Source: Phycisphaeraceae bacterium (GTDB lineage: Bacteria > Planctomycetota > Phycisphaerae > Phycisphaerales > Phycisphaeraceae). From it: DNA of 48,737 bases. The number at the start of each line of letters is the position of its first letter. The first letter of the stretch is position 1. Location of the stretch: assembly GCA_020848195.1 (NCBI GenBank), contig JADLAP010000295.1, positions 1 to 48,737 of the forward strand, in the 5' to 3' direction. Positions 25,334-34,665 of this stretch are shown one piece after another. The notes under the pieces were generated by a model. The model was given only the letters and a program-made list of their open reading frames with translations, searched no databases and was not told where the DNA came from. The position numbers and the translations under genes were made by a program.

Positions 25334-26419
25334 TCAGCAGATGCGCGGCAACTGTTCTCCATAGGGTTTCTGGATAATCCGACGACCTCCGATGGTGGTG
25401 CGCAGCTCGCACAGACCGTCGCGGATTTCGCCGATTTCACCGATGACACAGGCCTCCTTGCCCAGCGGATGTTGGCGCAGGGCGTTCAGGGCCGCGTCGG
25501 CGTGCTGGGGCCGGACGACTGCGACCACTTTGCCCTCGTTGGCGACTTCCAAAGCGTCCAGCCCGAGCATCTCGGCGGCATGGAGCGTCTGCGGACGAAT
25601 GGGAATGGCGGACTCTTCCAGGCTCACGTGCAGGCCGGTGCGCTGGGCCAGTTCCGCCACGACACCGGCCAGACCGCCGCGGGTGGCGTCACGCATGAAA
25701 ACCACGGGAACCGTTTCCGTCAGTTCGGCGATCAGCCCGTTGAGCGGCGCGACGTCGGACGTCAGCGCGCTTTGAACTTCCGGCATCTCGCGCGCGAGCA
25801 TGACCGCAAGGCCATGGTCGGCGATCGGGCCGTTGATCAGAATCACATCGCCCGGCTGCACGTTCCTCATCGACGGCTGCCGGCCTGACGTCACCACGCC
25901 GACGCCGGCGGTGGTGATGTACATGCCGTCCGCCTGATCCCGGCCGACGACCTTGGTGTCGCCGGTGACGATGCGGACGCCGGCTTCCTTCGCCGTCGCC
26001 GCCGCCGAGTCGAGCAACTGCTCCAGCAGCGACCGCGACAGCCCTTCCGCGAGAATCAGGCTCAGCGCCAGTCCCACAGGCTGCGCGCCGCTGACTGCCA
26101 GGTCGTTGACCGTGCCGCTGACGCACAGACGTCCGATGTCGCCGCCGGGGAACTGCAAGGGCTGGACGACGTAGCTGTCGATGGTGAGGGCGACACGGGT
26201 CGTCAAGGCATCCGCGACGCCCCCGGAATTATCGCGGCATGACGGAATCGTCATCACCGCGGCATCGGTCAGTTCGTCGAGGGTCGCGTTGCCGAATCGC
26301 GGAAGAATGATCTGGGCGATCAGTTCATCGGTAAGCTGGCCTCCGCCGCCGTGGGCGAGAACGATCTGTTCGCGCTGCGAAGGCGTCTTCGGCGTGGTGG
26401 CGGGAACTTGAGTCTTCAT
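25334..26419 (-). CDS. hypE: Hydrogenase expression/formation protein HypE
   Basis: LAHGGGGQLTDELI, GDTKVVGRDQADGMYITTAGVG, C-terminal PRIC tetrapeptide. Confidence 0.95.
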   Translation of the reverse strand: MKTQVPATTPKTPSQREQIVLAHGGGGQLTDELIAQIILPRFGNATLDELTDAAVMTIPSCRDNSGGVADALTTRVALTIDSYVVQPLQFPGGDIGRLCVSGTVNDLAVSGAQPVGLALSLILAEGLSRSLLEQLLDSAAATAKEAGVRIVTGDTKVVGRDQADGMYITTAGVGVVTSGRQPSMRNVQPGDVILINGPIADHGLAVMLAREMPEVQSALTSDVAPLNGLIAELTETVPVVFMRDATRGGLAGVVAELAQRTGLHVSLEESAIPIRPQTLHAAEMLGLDALEVANEGKVVAVVRPQHADAALNALRQHPLGKEACVIGEIGEIRDGLCELRTTIGGRRIIQKPYGEQLPRIC

Positions 26420-27540
26420 GACGCCACCTCCCGGTTGCTGACCGAGATCGGCAGGCGGTGATATTTGAAGTAGGCCTGGCAGGTTCCTTCGGAGCTGACC
26501 ATGCAGGGTCCGACGGGATTGATCGGCGTGCAGAGCTTGCCGAACAGCTTGCACTGCGGCGGGGTGATGCGTGCGGTGATGACATCGCCGCAACGGCAGC
26601 CGGCCGGCTCGGGCTTGTCGATCATCGTCAAGCCGAAGCGGTGCGCGGCATCGTAAGTCTGGTAGTCCGACCGGAGTTTGAGGCCGCTTTGCGGGATGAC
26701 GCCGATGCCGCGCCATGCGGTGTTCACCGGCTCGTACAGCAGATCAATCAGCCCCATGGCCCGACGATTGCCCGCCGGCGTCACGGCTTCGGGATACAGA
26801 TTCTCCAGATCCGCCCGGCCTTCGGCGACCTGCCGCGTCAGCGCCAGCATCGCATGCGCCATCTGGTGCGGCTCAAAGCCCGCGATCACGCAGGGCACGC
26901 GGTACTTGTCCACGATCGGCTGATACGCATCCGAGCCGATGATCACCGACACATGGCCAGGACACATGAAGCCCTGCACGCGCACGTCCCCGGCTTCCAG
27001 CAAAGCCAGCATCGCGGGGATGACCAGCTTGTGACTGGCCAGCACGCTGAAGTTTTCCAGCTTCAGGGCGTGGGCTTGGAGAATCGCGGCGGCGGTGGCG
27101 GGCGCGGTGGTTTCAAAACCCACCGCGCCGAAGACAACCTGACGCCACGTTTCCTTCCGGGCCAGCCTCACGGCGTCCAGCGTGCTGTAGACCACGCGAA
27201 CATCCGCCCCGCGGCTGCGGGCCTGTTCGAGGCTGCCTCGCTGACCGGGAACGCGGATCATGTCGCCGTAGGTGCACAGCGTGACGCCGGGCAGTTCCGC
27301 GGCTTCGATCAGCACGTCAATGTCGCCCTGGGCGGTGACGCAGACGGGGCAGCCTGGGCCGCTGACGAGGCGCACGTTGTCGGGCATGACGCTGTGCAGA
27401 CCGCAGCGGAAGGCGCTCATGGTGTGCGTGCCGCAGACTTCCCTGAAGGCCGTGGGACCGCTGAGCGTCGACGCCAACGCGTGCAGGTCGGCGACCCACT
27501 TGCGGGTGGTCTGGGCCTGGGGCGCGAGGGTGGCGGTCAT
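26416..27540 (-). CDS. hypD: Hydrogenase formation protein HypD
   Basis: REVCGTHTMSAFRCGLHSVMPDNVRLVSGPGCPVCVT; FMCPGHVSVIIGS; VIAGFEPHQMAHAM. Confidence 0.95.
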   Translation of the reverse strand: MTATLAPQAQTTRKWVADLHALASTLSGPTAFREVCGTHTMSAFRCGLHSVMPDNVRLVSGPGCPVCVTAQGDIDVLIEAAELPGVTLCTYGDMIRVPGQRGSLEQARSRGADVRVVYSTLDAVRLARKETWRQVVFGAVGFETTAPATAAAILQAHALKLENFSVLASHKLVIPAMLALLEAGDVRVQGFMCPGHVSVIIGSDAYQPIVDKYRVPCVIAGFEPHQMAHAMLALTRQVAEGRADLENLYPEAVTPAGNRRAMGLIDLLYEPVNTAWRGIGVIPQSGLKLRSDYQTYDAAHRFGLTMIDKPEPAGCRCGDVITARITPPQCKLFGKLCTPINPVGPCMVSSEGTCQAYFKYHRLPISVSNREVAS

Positions 27541-27770
27541 GGCGCGACCTCCTCGGCCGCAGCCGTGATGTCCTGAAGCAGCGACCATGTGGCGGCCGCT
27601 TCCTCGGCGTCCATACGTTGAATCGCGAAGCCCGCGTGGATCAGCACCCAATCGCCCTGACGCGCTTCCGGCGTCAGGACCGTGCTGACCTGCACACGGT
27701 TGCCATGGAGGTCGACGACCCCCTCGTGGCCTTCGCACTGAACAAGCTGGGCGGGTACAGCTAGGCACAT
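27537..27770 (-). CDS. hypC: Hydrogenase assembly chaperone HypC
   Basis: MCLAVPAQLVQCEGHEGVVDLHGNRVQVSTVLTPEARQGDWVLIHAGFAIQRMD. Confidence 0.95.
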   Translation of the reverse strand: MCLAVPAQLVQCEGHEGVVDLHGNRVQVSTVLTPEARQGDWVLIHAGFAIQRMDAEEAAATWSLLQDITAAAEEVAP

Positions 27771-30175
27771 GCGAATGGTTCCCTTGCAACCCTGGACTGG
27801 GACGATGCGGCGTCCGACGAGGACGACCGCGAAGTGGTTTGCATGATGGCGGCGGCGACGGCGGCCTGTCCCAGCGCCAGCCCGCCGTCATTGGGCGGAA
27901 CCTGGCGATGGCGCAGCACCGTCATGCCGCGATCCAGCAGCCGCTGGGTCAGCAGCCGCGTGAGCAGTTGATTGCAGAAGACGCCGCCGGTGAGCGCGAC
28001 GGTGTGAATGCCCGTGCGATCCGCCGCCAGCGCCAAGGCCGCGTCGAAGGCCTGTGCCATCTGGTCGTGCAGCATGAAGGCCAAGTCCCCTGCCGTGCCG
28101 CGATGCGGCCTGAGCAGCCGGCGAACCAGCGGCGCGAAGCTGATGGTCATCACTTCGCCGGTGGTCAGATCGAACAGCGGCTGCGACGAGCGATCGCTCG
28201 CCGCATGGGCTTCGGACTCCAGCCTCATGCCGGCCTGGGCTTCGTAGTGGTTGTACGTAGCCAGTCCCAGCAGCGCGGCGAAGCCGTCGAACACGCGACC
28301 GGCCGCCGAACTGGTCACGCAATGCAGATTCCTTCGGATCAGGTTGGCCATCACCTGCCGCTCGGCGTCATCCGGGAACAGGCTCCGCGTCAGTTCATGC
28401 TGATCGAATGCCTCGCCGAGGGCCTGGTGCAACAGCGCCAGGGCGCAGCGCCGGGTGTCGCGTGCCGCCGCGTCGCCGCCGGGCAACAGCAACGGTTCGA
28501 GATGGCCGAGACGACGGTATCCGGTGAGCGTGGCCAGCAGCACTTCGCCGCCCCACGCCTGCCCGTCGTCGCCGTAGCCCACGCCGTCGCACACCACCGC
28601 CAGCACCGGCCCGGACGTGTGATGTTCCGCCATCACCGCCGCCGCGTGGGCATGGTGATGTTGAACCGGAATCAGCTTCAATCCCTGCTTTTCCGCCAGT
28701 TCTTTGGCATATTGCGTGCTCAGGTAGGCCGGGTGCAGGTCGCAGGCGATCCACGCGGGATCGACCTGGAACAGGTTCCGCATGTCGCTGATCGTCCGCT
28801 TGAAATTCGCCAGGGCCTGCGGGTGCTTCAGGTCGCCCAAGTGCTGGCTGAGGATCGCGTGATCCTCGCGCACGACGGCGACGGTGTTTTTCAGCTCGCC
28901 GCCGACGCAGAGTCCCGGAGCCGATGATGTGACGGGCAGCGTCAGCCGCGATGGCACATAGCCCCGCGCCCGACGAATCGGCAGCGGCTCGCCGCCCTGC
29001 ATGTCGAGGATCACCGAATCATCCACGCCGCGCTCGATCGGGCGGTCGTGCCACAGGATCGCGTCGCACAAATCGGCCTGGCCCAGCCGCGTTAGCGCCT
29101 CTTCATTGCTGATCACCAGCGGCTCATCGCTCTGGTTGGCGCTGGTCATCACCAGCGGCCCCAATCCGCCCAGCATCAGCCGCTGCCCCATGTCGAACAA
29201 CAGATGCTGCAGCGGCGTGTAAGGCAGCATGACGCCGAGGCGATGCTGACCTGGCGCCACTTCGTGCGCCACGTCCGCGTCCGCCAGCCGCGGCACCAGC
29301 ACGATCGGACATACCGGCGAAAGCATTTCCGTCTGGGCGCATTGGCTCAGACGCACCAGTTTCCGCACATTTCCCAGGTCCGGGCACATCACCGCCAGCG
29401 GCTTGTGATCGCGATGCTTCAGTCGCCGCAGCCGGCGAACCGCTTCGACGTCCCTGGCCCGCGCCGCCAGATGAAAGCCGCCAAGTCCCTTGATCGCCAG
29501 CACGCGTCCCATCATCAGCAGCTTCGCCGCTTCGATGATCGGCTCACCGGGCAGCGGCTTGCCGTCCTTGCCGACCAGCGCCACCCGCGGACCGCAATGC
29601 GGGCAGGCAATCGGTTGTGCATGAAAGCGGCGATCGCTCGGCAAGGCGTACTGTGATGCACAACGCCCGCACATGGCGAAGCCCGCCATCGTCGTGTTCG
29701 GCCGATCGTAAGGAATCGTGCGGATGATGCTGAATCGCGGCCCGCAGTGCATGCAGTTGATCAGACCGTAACCGTAGCGGGGATCGTTCAAATCCCGCAT
29801 TTCCCGCAGGCAATCCTGGCAAATCGCGGCATCCACCGTCACCTCGGCTGTCGGCGCCTGCTGCGTCGCCGGCGTCGGGACAATGTGAAAGTCCTCAATC
29901 TCCGGCAGCTCCGGCAACTCGGTCCACTGCACATCATCCATCCGCGCCATGGGCGGCGCTTCATCCCGCAACGCCGCGACGAATTCAGCCATCGCGTCGT
30001 GCCGGCCTTGAACTTCAAGGAACACGCCGTCGCCGTCGTTGCCGACGTGGCCATGCAAACCCAGTCGCGTCGCCAGCCGAAAGACGAACGGTCGAAAACC
30101 CACGCCCTGCACCTGACCACGCACGCGAGCGCGTCGTCGTTCGATGGCCTGGGATGAGGTAATCAACCGCGTCAT
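27761..30175 (-). CDS. hypF: Carbamoyltransferase HypF
   Basis: Acylphosphatase domain RRARVRGQVQGVGFRPFVFRLATRLGLHGHVGNDGDGV; zinc motifs CxxC; KGLGGFHLA; HHAHAAAVMAEH; TGGVFCNQLLTRLL. Confidence 0.95.
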   Translation of the reverse strand: MTRLITSSQAIERRRARVRGQVQGVGFRPFVFRLATRLGLHGHVGNDGDGVFLEVQGRHDAMAEFVAALRDEAPPMARMDDVQWTELPELPEIEDFHIVPTPATQQAPTAEVTVDAAICQDCLREMRDLNDPRYGYGLINCMHCGPRFSIIRTIPYDRPNTTMAGFAMCGRCASQYALPSDRRFHAQPIACPHCGPRVALVGKDGKPLPGEPIIEAAKLLMMGRVLAIKGLGGFHLAARARDVEAVRRLRRLKHRDHKPLAVMCPDLGNVRKLVRLSQCAQTEMLSPVCPIVLVPRLADADVAHEVAPGQHRLGVMLPYTPLQHLLFDMGQRLMLGGLGPLVMTSANQSDEPLVISNEEALTRLGQADLCDAILWHDRPIERGVDDSVILDMQGGEPLPIRRARGYVPSRLTLPVTSSAPGLCVGGELKNTVAVVREDHAILSQHLGDLKHPQALANFKRTISDMRNLFQVDPAWIACDLHPAYLSTQYAKELAEKQGLKLIPVQHHHAHAAAVMAEHHTSGPVLAVVCDGVGYGDDGQAWGGEVLLATLTGYRRLGHLEPLLLPGGDAAARDTRRCALALLHQALGEAFDQHELTRSLFPDDAERQVMANLIRRNLHCVTSSAAGRVFDGFAALLGLATYNHYEAQAGMRLESEAHAASDRSSQPLFDLTTGEVMTISFAPLVRRLLRPHRGTAGDLAFMLHDQMAQAFDAALALAADRTGIHTVALTGGVFCNQLLTRLLTQRLLDRGMTVLRHRQVPPNDGGLALGQAAVAAAIMQTTSRSSSSDAASSQSRVAREPFACA

Positions 30176-30355
30176 CTCTGGTATCCGCCGGAGGGCGTGG
30201 GGCATCACGGGACAACAATGTACGTTTTTATTCTACTGATGCAAATCGGAAAATACGACCCCTTTGTCGAGTATCTCGTGGTTAATTTTTTTAACTTCGC
30301 GGAGATCGTCCGCTGGGCCGTGGGTCGAGGTGAAGACGACAGGATATGGGGGGGG

Positions 30356-30904
30356 TCAGAGCAGGCTGAGAATGATGAGGACTTCGAGAAGGGTCAGGAC
30401 TGCCAGGGCGAGGATGACGTGGCCGAACCAAGTGGCGCGGCGCGGGGCGGGACGGGGTGGACTGATCAACGTCAGAGAGGGGTACACAGCCGCCATGCGC
30501 AAGTCCGGGGTCAGGCCGCGGCGGGCCTGGTCCTGAACCATGGCGATGATGAGGTTCACGTCGAACGGCGAAAGTCCGAATAACTGGCCGAGTTTGGCGA
30601 TCCGCTCCCGCCGATCAGGCCGCAGCGTGTCGCCTTCCAGCGCCTCACTGACGCGCAGGGCCAGCACCCATCGCGGGTCGGTCGGCTCCATCGCCGGCGT
30701 CGCATCACCCTGTGCAGCCACGTTCGCCGGCGTCGGGACCGCCCCCTTCGACTCCGTCAGCCGCCATTTGGCTGCAAGCGTGGGACGCCGGGTCCAGCGT
30801 GTGAACCGCAGTGTCGAATCATCCTGAAAATATCCGCCAGCCACGAGCGTTCTCCCTCGCGGCTCCCTCCGCCTTGCCCGATGGACAATCCCTGTCCATC
30901 GCAT
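30356..30904 (-). CDS. Hypothetical protein with C-terminal transmembrane helix
   Basis: RRERIAKLGQLFGLSPFDVNLIIAMVQDQARRGL ... WFGHVILALAVLTLLEVLIILSLL; true start uncertain (a GTG near 30841 is plausible). Confidence 0.55.
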   Translation of the reverse strand: MRWTGIVHRARRREPRGRTLVAGGYFQDDSTLRFTRWTRRPTLAAKWRLTESKGAVPTPANVAAQGDATPAMEPTDPRWVLALRVSEALEGDTLRPDRRERIAKLGQLFGLSPFDVNLIIAMVQDQARRGLTPDLRMAAVYPSLTLISPPRPAPRRATWFGHVILALAVLTLLEVLIILSLL

Positions 30905-30967
30905 GGGCGATGTCCCTCACCTTCAGCCTACCCCGGAAATGGCAAAAGCCAAATGGAAAAACAATGA

Positions 30968-31079
30968 AATGCCCGAATGTTCAAGCCCTGATGACGAAGA
31001 ATAGAACCCCCAGGACTCGAAGACTCGTCCTGGGGCTTGCGGGGATTGTTTTGTATTCGGGCTTGGACATTGGGACATT
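30968..31079. repeat. MITE-like inverted repeat element enclosing dispersed hairpin B copy 2
   Basis: Arms 30968-30992 and 31055-31079 (about 20/25 complementary) around 31006-31037 acccccaggactcgaagactcgtcctggggct. Confidence 0.7.
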
Positions 31080-31093
31080 ACTCCCCATTGTGC

Positions 31094-31121
31094 TTGACAG
31101 AAAAACCGTGGTTTCTAGACT
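31094..31121 (+). promoter_or_regulatory. Near-consensus sigma70 promoter upstream of tRNA-Gln/glmU-like
   Basis: TTGACA (31094-31099) - 16 nt - TAGACT (31116-31121). Confidence 0.5.
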
Positions 31122-31334
31122 GTCGGGCTACTTCGTTCTTCGGCCGACCATGACGGGCGGCGTCGCAATCGGGTTGCGGCGCTCACGGCGTGGACAGAGG
31201 CCGCCCCGGAACCTGCCGGCTTCGGGACGGTTTGAGCCGATGGAGAAGAGCCGGTCATCTGCTCCCATCCCCCCCGCTGTCAGCCTCGTTTCGCGTTGAC
31301 CAAGGGTTGGGCTTTACGGATGGCAATCCACGTA

Positions 31335-31405
31335 TAGCCCGTGGTGTAACGGTAACACGTCAGGTTTTGGTCCTGAAATTCCTGGTTCAAATCCAGGCGG
31401 GCTAG
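31335..31405 (+). tRNA. tRNA-Gln (TTG anticodon)
   Basis: 7-bp acceptor TAGCCCG/CGGGCTA, anticodon stem TCAGG/CCTGA with loop TTTTGGT (anticodon 31367-31369), T arm CCTGG-TTCAAAT-CCAGG. Confidence 0.93.
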
Positions 31406-31452
31406 TTTGTTCGGTTAACCGGCTCCGATGGACCGGTGAATGAGGTTGAGCG

Positions 31453-32268
31453 ATGTCCTGTTGCAACGCCCCATCCAAGACACCATTGACCCCGCCTGTG
31501 GACGCGATCCTGCTGGCGGCGGGCAAGGGAACCCGGATGAACTCCGAGTTGCCCAAGGTGCTGCTGGAGGTCGCGGGCCGGCCGATGCTGCACTGGGTCG
31601 TCGATGCCTGCCGCGAAGCGGGCGTACGTCGGTGCATTCTCGTCGTGGGCTTCAAGGCCGATCTCGTGCGGGACTCGCTCAAAGGCGATGACTTCTGCGC
31701 CTTTGTCGATCAGCCGGAGCAATTAGGCACGGGTCACGCGACGCGGATGGCGCAGCCGCTGTTCGACCATGTGTTGCCGGTGGACGTGTTCGTGTTGGCG
31801 GGCGACGGGCCTCTGATCCGCCCCGCCACGCTGCGCCGGCTGCTGGACTGCCACCGTAGCACGAAGGCGGTTTCGACGTTGGCCACCGCGGTCATCGACG
31901 ATCCCGCGGGCTACGGCCGCGTGCTTCGCGCCGCCGACGGCTCGTTCGACCGCATCGTCGAACAGAAGGACGCCACCGACGCTCAGAAGCAAATCCGGGA
32001 AGTCAACCCCAGCTACTACTGTTTCCGAAGCGACCGCCTGTTCGCCGGCCTGGCTGAAATCCGAGCCGACAACAGTCAGAAGGAGTATTACCTCACCGAC
32101 GTGCCCGGCCTGCTCAAGCGAAAAGGCCAGACCGTCAGTGTGGTGGACGCGGTGCCGCCGGAAGACGTCCTGAGCATCAACACGCCCCAGCAACTGGCGG
32201 AGGTGGACCGGATTCTCCGTGCGAGGTCTACCGGTTGCCGTGCTGCCTCAGACAGGACCCTGCCATGA
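31453..32268 (+). CDS. GlmU-like NTP-transferase (uridyltransferase domain only)
   Basis: AILLAAGKGTRMNSELPKVLLEVAGRPMLHWV, QLGTGHAT, VFVLAGDGPLI, EVNPSYYCF, NSQKEYYLTDV; no C-terminal LbH domain. Confidence 0.85.
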   Translation: MSCCNAPSKTPLTPPVDAILLAAGKGTRMNSELPKVLLEVAGRPMLHWVVDACREAGVRRCILVVGFKADLVRDSLKGDDFCAFVDQPEQLGTGHATRMAQPLFDHVLPVDVFVLAGDGPLIRPATLRRLLDCHRSTKAVSTLATAVIDDPAGYGRVLRAADGSFDRIVEQKDATDAQKQIREVNPSYYCFRSDRLFAGLAEIRADNSQKEYYLTDVPGLLKRKGQTVSVVDAVPPEDVLSINTPQQLAEVDRILRARSTGCRAASDRTLP

Positions 32269-33251
32269 GCCGCTCCGATCGTGACGAACTGAAAATTTTT
32301 GCCGGCCGCGCCAGCCGCGAGTTGGCGGAACGCATCTGCAAATACCTTGACCTGCCTCTGGGACAAGGGCACACGGACATGTTTCCCGACGGGGAACTGA
32401 TCGTGAAGATCGAGGAAGACGTCCGCGGCCGGGACTGCTACGTCGTCCAGTCCACCTACCATCCCGTCAACGCCCACCTGATGGAGTTGCTGATCTACAT
32501 CGACGTGCTGAAACGCGCCAGCGCCAAGCGGATCACGGCTGTGATCCCCTACATGGGCTACGCGAGGCAGGACCGCAAGGATGAAGGCCGCGTACCGATC
32601 ACGGCAAAACTGGTGGCGAATCTCATCACCACCGCCGGGGCCGATCGCGTGCTGGCGATGGACATGCACGCGGCCCAGCTCCAGGGCTTTTACGACATTC
32701 CGGTGGACCACCTGCACGCATCGCCGGTGATCGTCAAGCATTTCCAGAGCATCCGCGAGGAACTGGGCGACGTCACGCTGGTCAGCCCGGACGTGGGCAA
32801 CGTGAAGGTGGCCAACACGTATGCCTCGTGGCTCAGCGGCGACTTGGCCATCGTCGATAAACGCCGCAAGAGCGGCAGCGAGGTCAAGTCCGCCAACCTG
32901 ATCGGAACCGTGCAGGGCCGCAGCGTGCTGATGGTCGACGACATGATCTCCACCGCCGGGACGATGTGCGAAGCGGCGAAGCTGGTCATGGAACGCGGTG
33001 CCAAGCAGGTCATGGCCGCGTGTACCCATGCCGTGCTCGTGGGACTGGCGATGGAGCGGCTGAGCGAATCCCCCATCAGCCGCATCGTCGTCACCGACAC
33101 CATTCCCGCCGGAGCAAGGTACAAGCCGATCGAACACAAACTCGTACAACTGAGCGTCGCGGAACTGCTCGGCGAAGCCATTCACCGCATCCACCACGAC
33201 ATGTCCGTGTCGAGCCTGTTCAAGCAGTACGCCAACGCGACGATGTCATAA
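32265..33251 (+). CDS. prs: Ribose-phosphate pyrophosphokinase
   Basis: FAGRASRELAERICKYLDLPLG, IPYMGYARQDRKDEGRVPITAKLVANLI, DMHAAQLQGFYDIPVDHL, VDDMISTAGTM. Confidence 0.96.
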   Translation: MSRSDRDELKIFAGRASRELAERICKYLDLPLGQGHTDMFPDGELIVKIEEDVRGRDCYVVQSTYHPVNAHLMELLIYIDVLKRASAKRITAVIPYMGYARQDRKDEGRVPITAKLVANLITTAGADRVLAMDMHAAQLQGFYDIPVDHLHASPVIVKHFQSIREELGDVTLVSPDVGNVKVANTYASWLSGDLAIVDKRRKSGSEVKSANLIGTVQGRSVLMVDDMISTAGTMCEAAKLVMERGAKQVMAACTHAVLVGLAMERLSESPISRIVVTDTIPAGARYKPIEHKLVQLSVAELLGEAIHRIHHDMSVSSLFKQYANATMS

Positions 33252-33299
33252 CCCCCGACAATTTCAAGCAAACCAACCAGGAAAGCAGGAGACTACACC

Positions 33300-33971
33300 A
33301 TGGCGACGAACACGATTCCAAGCGTACAGGCTGAAAAACGCGACCGGCTGGGAAGCCGGTATGCCGCGCGTCAGCGTAAACTGGGCCGGCTCCCCGGCGT
33401 CATCTACGGCCACCAGAAGGATCCGCTCCATGTGAGCATGGACCGCGAGGAGGTCGTGCATATCCTCCACGCCCGCGCCCACCTGATGGAAGTCGTGGTG
33501 GACGCCAAGAGCGAACCCTGCCTCGTCAAGAGCGTCCAGTGGGACCACCTGGGCAGCAAGATCATCCACATCGACCTGGCCCGCGTGGACCTGACCGAAC
33601 GCGTCCGCGTCCATGTCGATCTGGAATTCACCGGCGAGGCGATCGGCCTCAAGCAGGCCGGCGCCATCCTCGAGCATCCGCTCAACTCCCTGGAAATCGA
33701 GTGCCTGGCGACGCAGATTCCCCAGTCGGTCATCGTCGATGTCCACAACCTCGACGTGGACCAGTTCCTGACCGTCAAGGAACTGGTGCTGCCTGAGGGC
33801 GTCAAGGCCATCGCCGGTCCGGACACCATCGTCGTCGCCGTGCACGTCGTTTCCGAGGAACCGGAACCGACCGCCGCCGTCGCCGAAGGCGCCACTGCAG
33901 GCACCGAACCGGAAGTCATCGGCCGGCCCGCCAAGGAAGAAGGCGAAGAAGACGCCAAGCCCAAGAAGTAA
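33300..33971 (+). CDS. rplY: 50S ribosomal protein L25/Ctc family
   Basis: KRDRLGSRYAARQRKLGRLPGVIYGHQKDPLHVSMDREEV; SVQWDHLGSKIIHIDLARVDLTERV. Confidence 0.92.
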   Translation: MATNTIPSVQAEKRDRLGSRYAARQRKLGRLPGVIYGHQKDPLHVSMDREEVVHILHARAHLMEVVVDAKSEPCLVKSVQWDHLGSKIIHIDLARVDLTERVRVHVDLEFTGEAIGLKQAGAILEHPLNSLEIECLATQIPQSVIVDVHNLDVDQFLTVKELVLPEGVKAIAGPDTIVVAVHVVSEEPEPTAAVAEGATAGTEPEVIGRPAKEEGEEDAKPKK

Positions 33972-34070
33972 GCGTTTCGCGTCAATCCATCGCACGTTCG
34001 GTGTGCGGCGATGTCGTGATCGACATCCGCCGCACGCCGACCGCGTGCGCGTCCCGTTGCAGGTCCGGTC

Positions 34071-34652
34071 ATGGATCAACCTACGCTGCGCCTGATCGTC
34101 GGTCTGGGCAACCCCGGCCCGCAGTACGTCCGCACCCGACACAACGCCGGATTCATGGTCATCGATCGCCTGGTCGAACGTTTTTCCCTCCAAACCCCCG
34201 ACCGCGCCCGTTTCAACAGCCTGACCGGCGACGGCGCCATTGAGGGCCATCGCGTCCTGCTGCTCAAGCCCATGACCTTCATGAACCGCAGCGGGCAGTC
34301 CGTGATCGAAGCACTCAACTTCTACAAACTCGATCCTCAGTCGCAGATGCTCGTGGTCGTGGACGACCTGGCCCTGGAAACCGGCCGCATCCGACTCCGC
34401 GCCTCCGGCAGCGCCGGCGGACACAACGGACTGACGGACATCCAACGCGCGCTCGGCCACGCCAACTATCCACGACTGCGCGTCGGCATCGACGACCACG
34501 GCATGATTCCGCAGGTCGATTACGTCCTGGGCAAATTCACCCCGGACCAAGCCCCCCGCGTGCAGCAGTCGCTCGACGACGCCTGCAACGCCATCGCCTG
34601 CTGGCTGACCGACGGCATCCAGAAAGCCATGACGCGGCACAATCCCGTGTGA
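34071..34652 (+). CDS. pth: Peptidyl-tRNA hydrolase
   Basis: LRLIVGLGNPGPQYVRTRHNAGFMVIDRL; LLKPMTFMNRSGQSV; DDLALETGRIRLRASGSAGGHNGL. Confidence 0.95.
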   Translation: MDQPTLRLIVGLGNPGPQYVRTRHNAGFMVIDRLVERFSLQTPDRARFNSLTGDGAIEGHRVLLLKPMTFMNRSGQSVIEALNFYKLDPQSQMLVVVDDLALETGRIRLRASGSAGGHNGLTDIQRALGHANYPRLRVGIDDHGMIPQVDYVLGKFTPDQAPRVQQSLDDACNAIACWLTDGIQKAMTRHNPV

Positions 34653-34665
34653 TCCGGCATTCCCC

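Noticed and set aside
27761-27770. 10-bp overlap of hypF and hypC considered as a frameshift/fusion
   Set aside because: Both genes have complete conserved ends; overlap is ordinary for coupled hyp genes.
30200-30355. Possible sigma54 or FNR promoter upstream of hypF
   Set aside because: AT-rich with a short palindrome (gttaa-ttttt-ttaac), but neither GG-N10-GC nor TTGAT-N4-ATCAA could be found; left unassigned.
31453-32268. GlmU-like gene considered as a truncated pseudogene
   Set aside because: Intact NTP-transferase domain, coupled start of prs (4-bp overlap) and conserved synteny argue for a functional single-domain protein.
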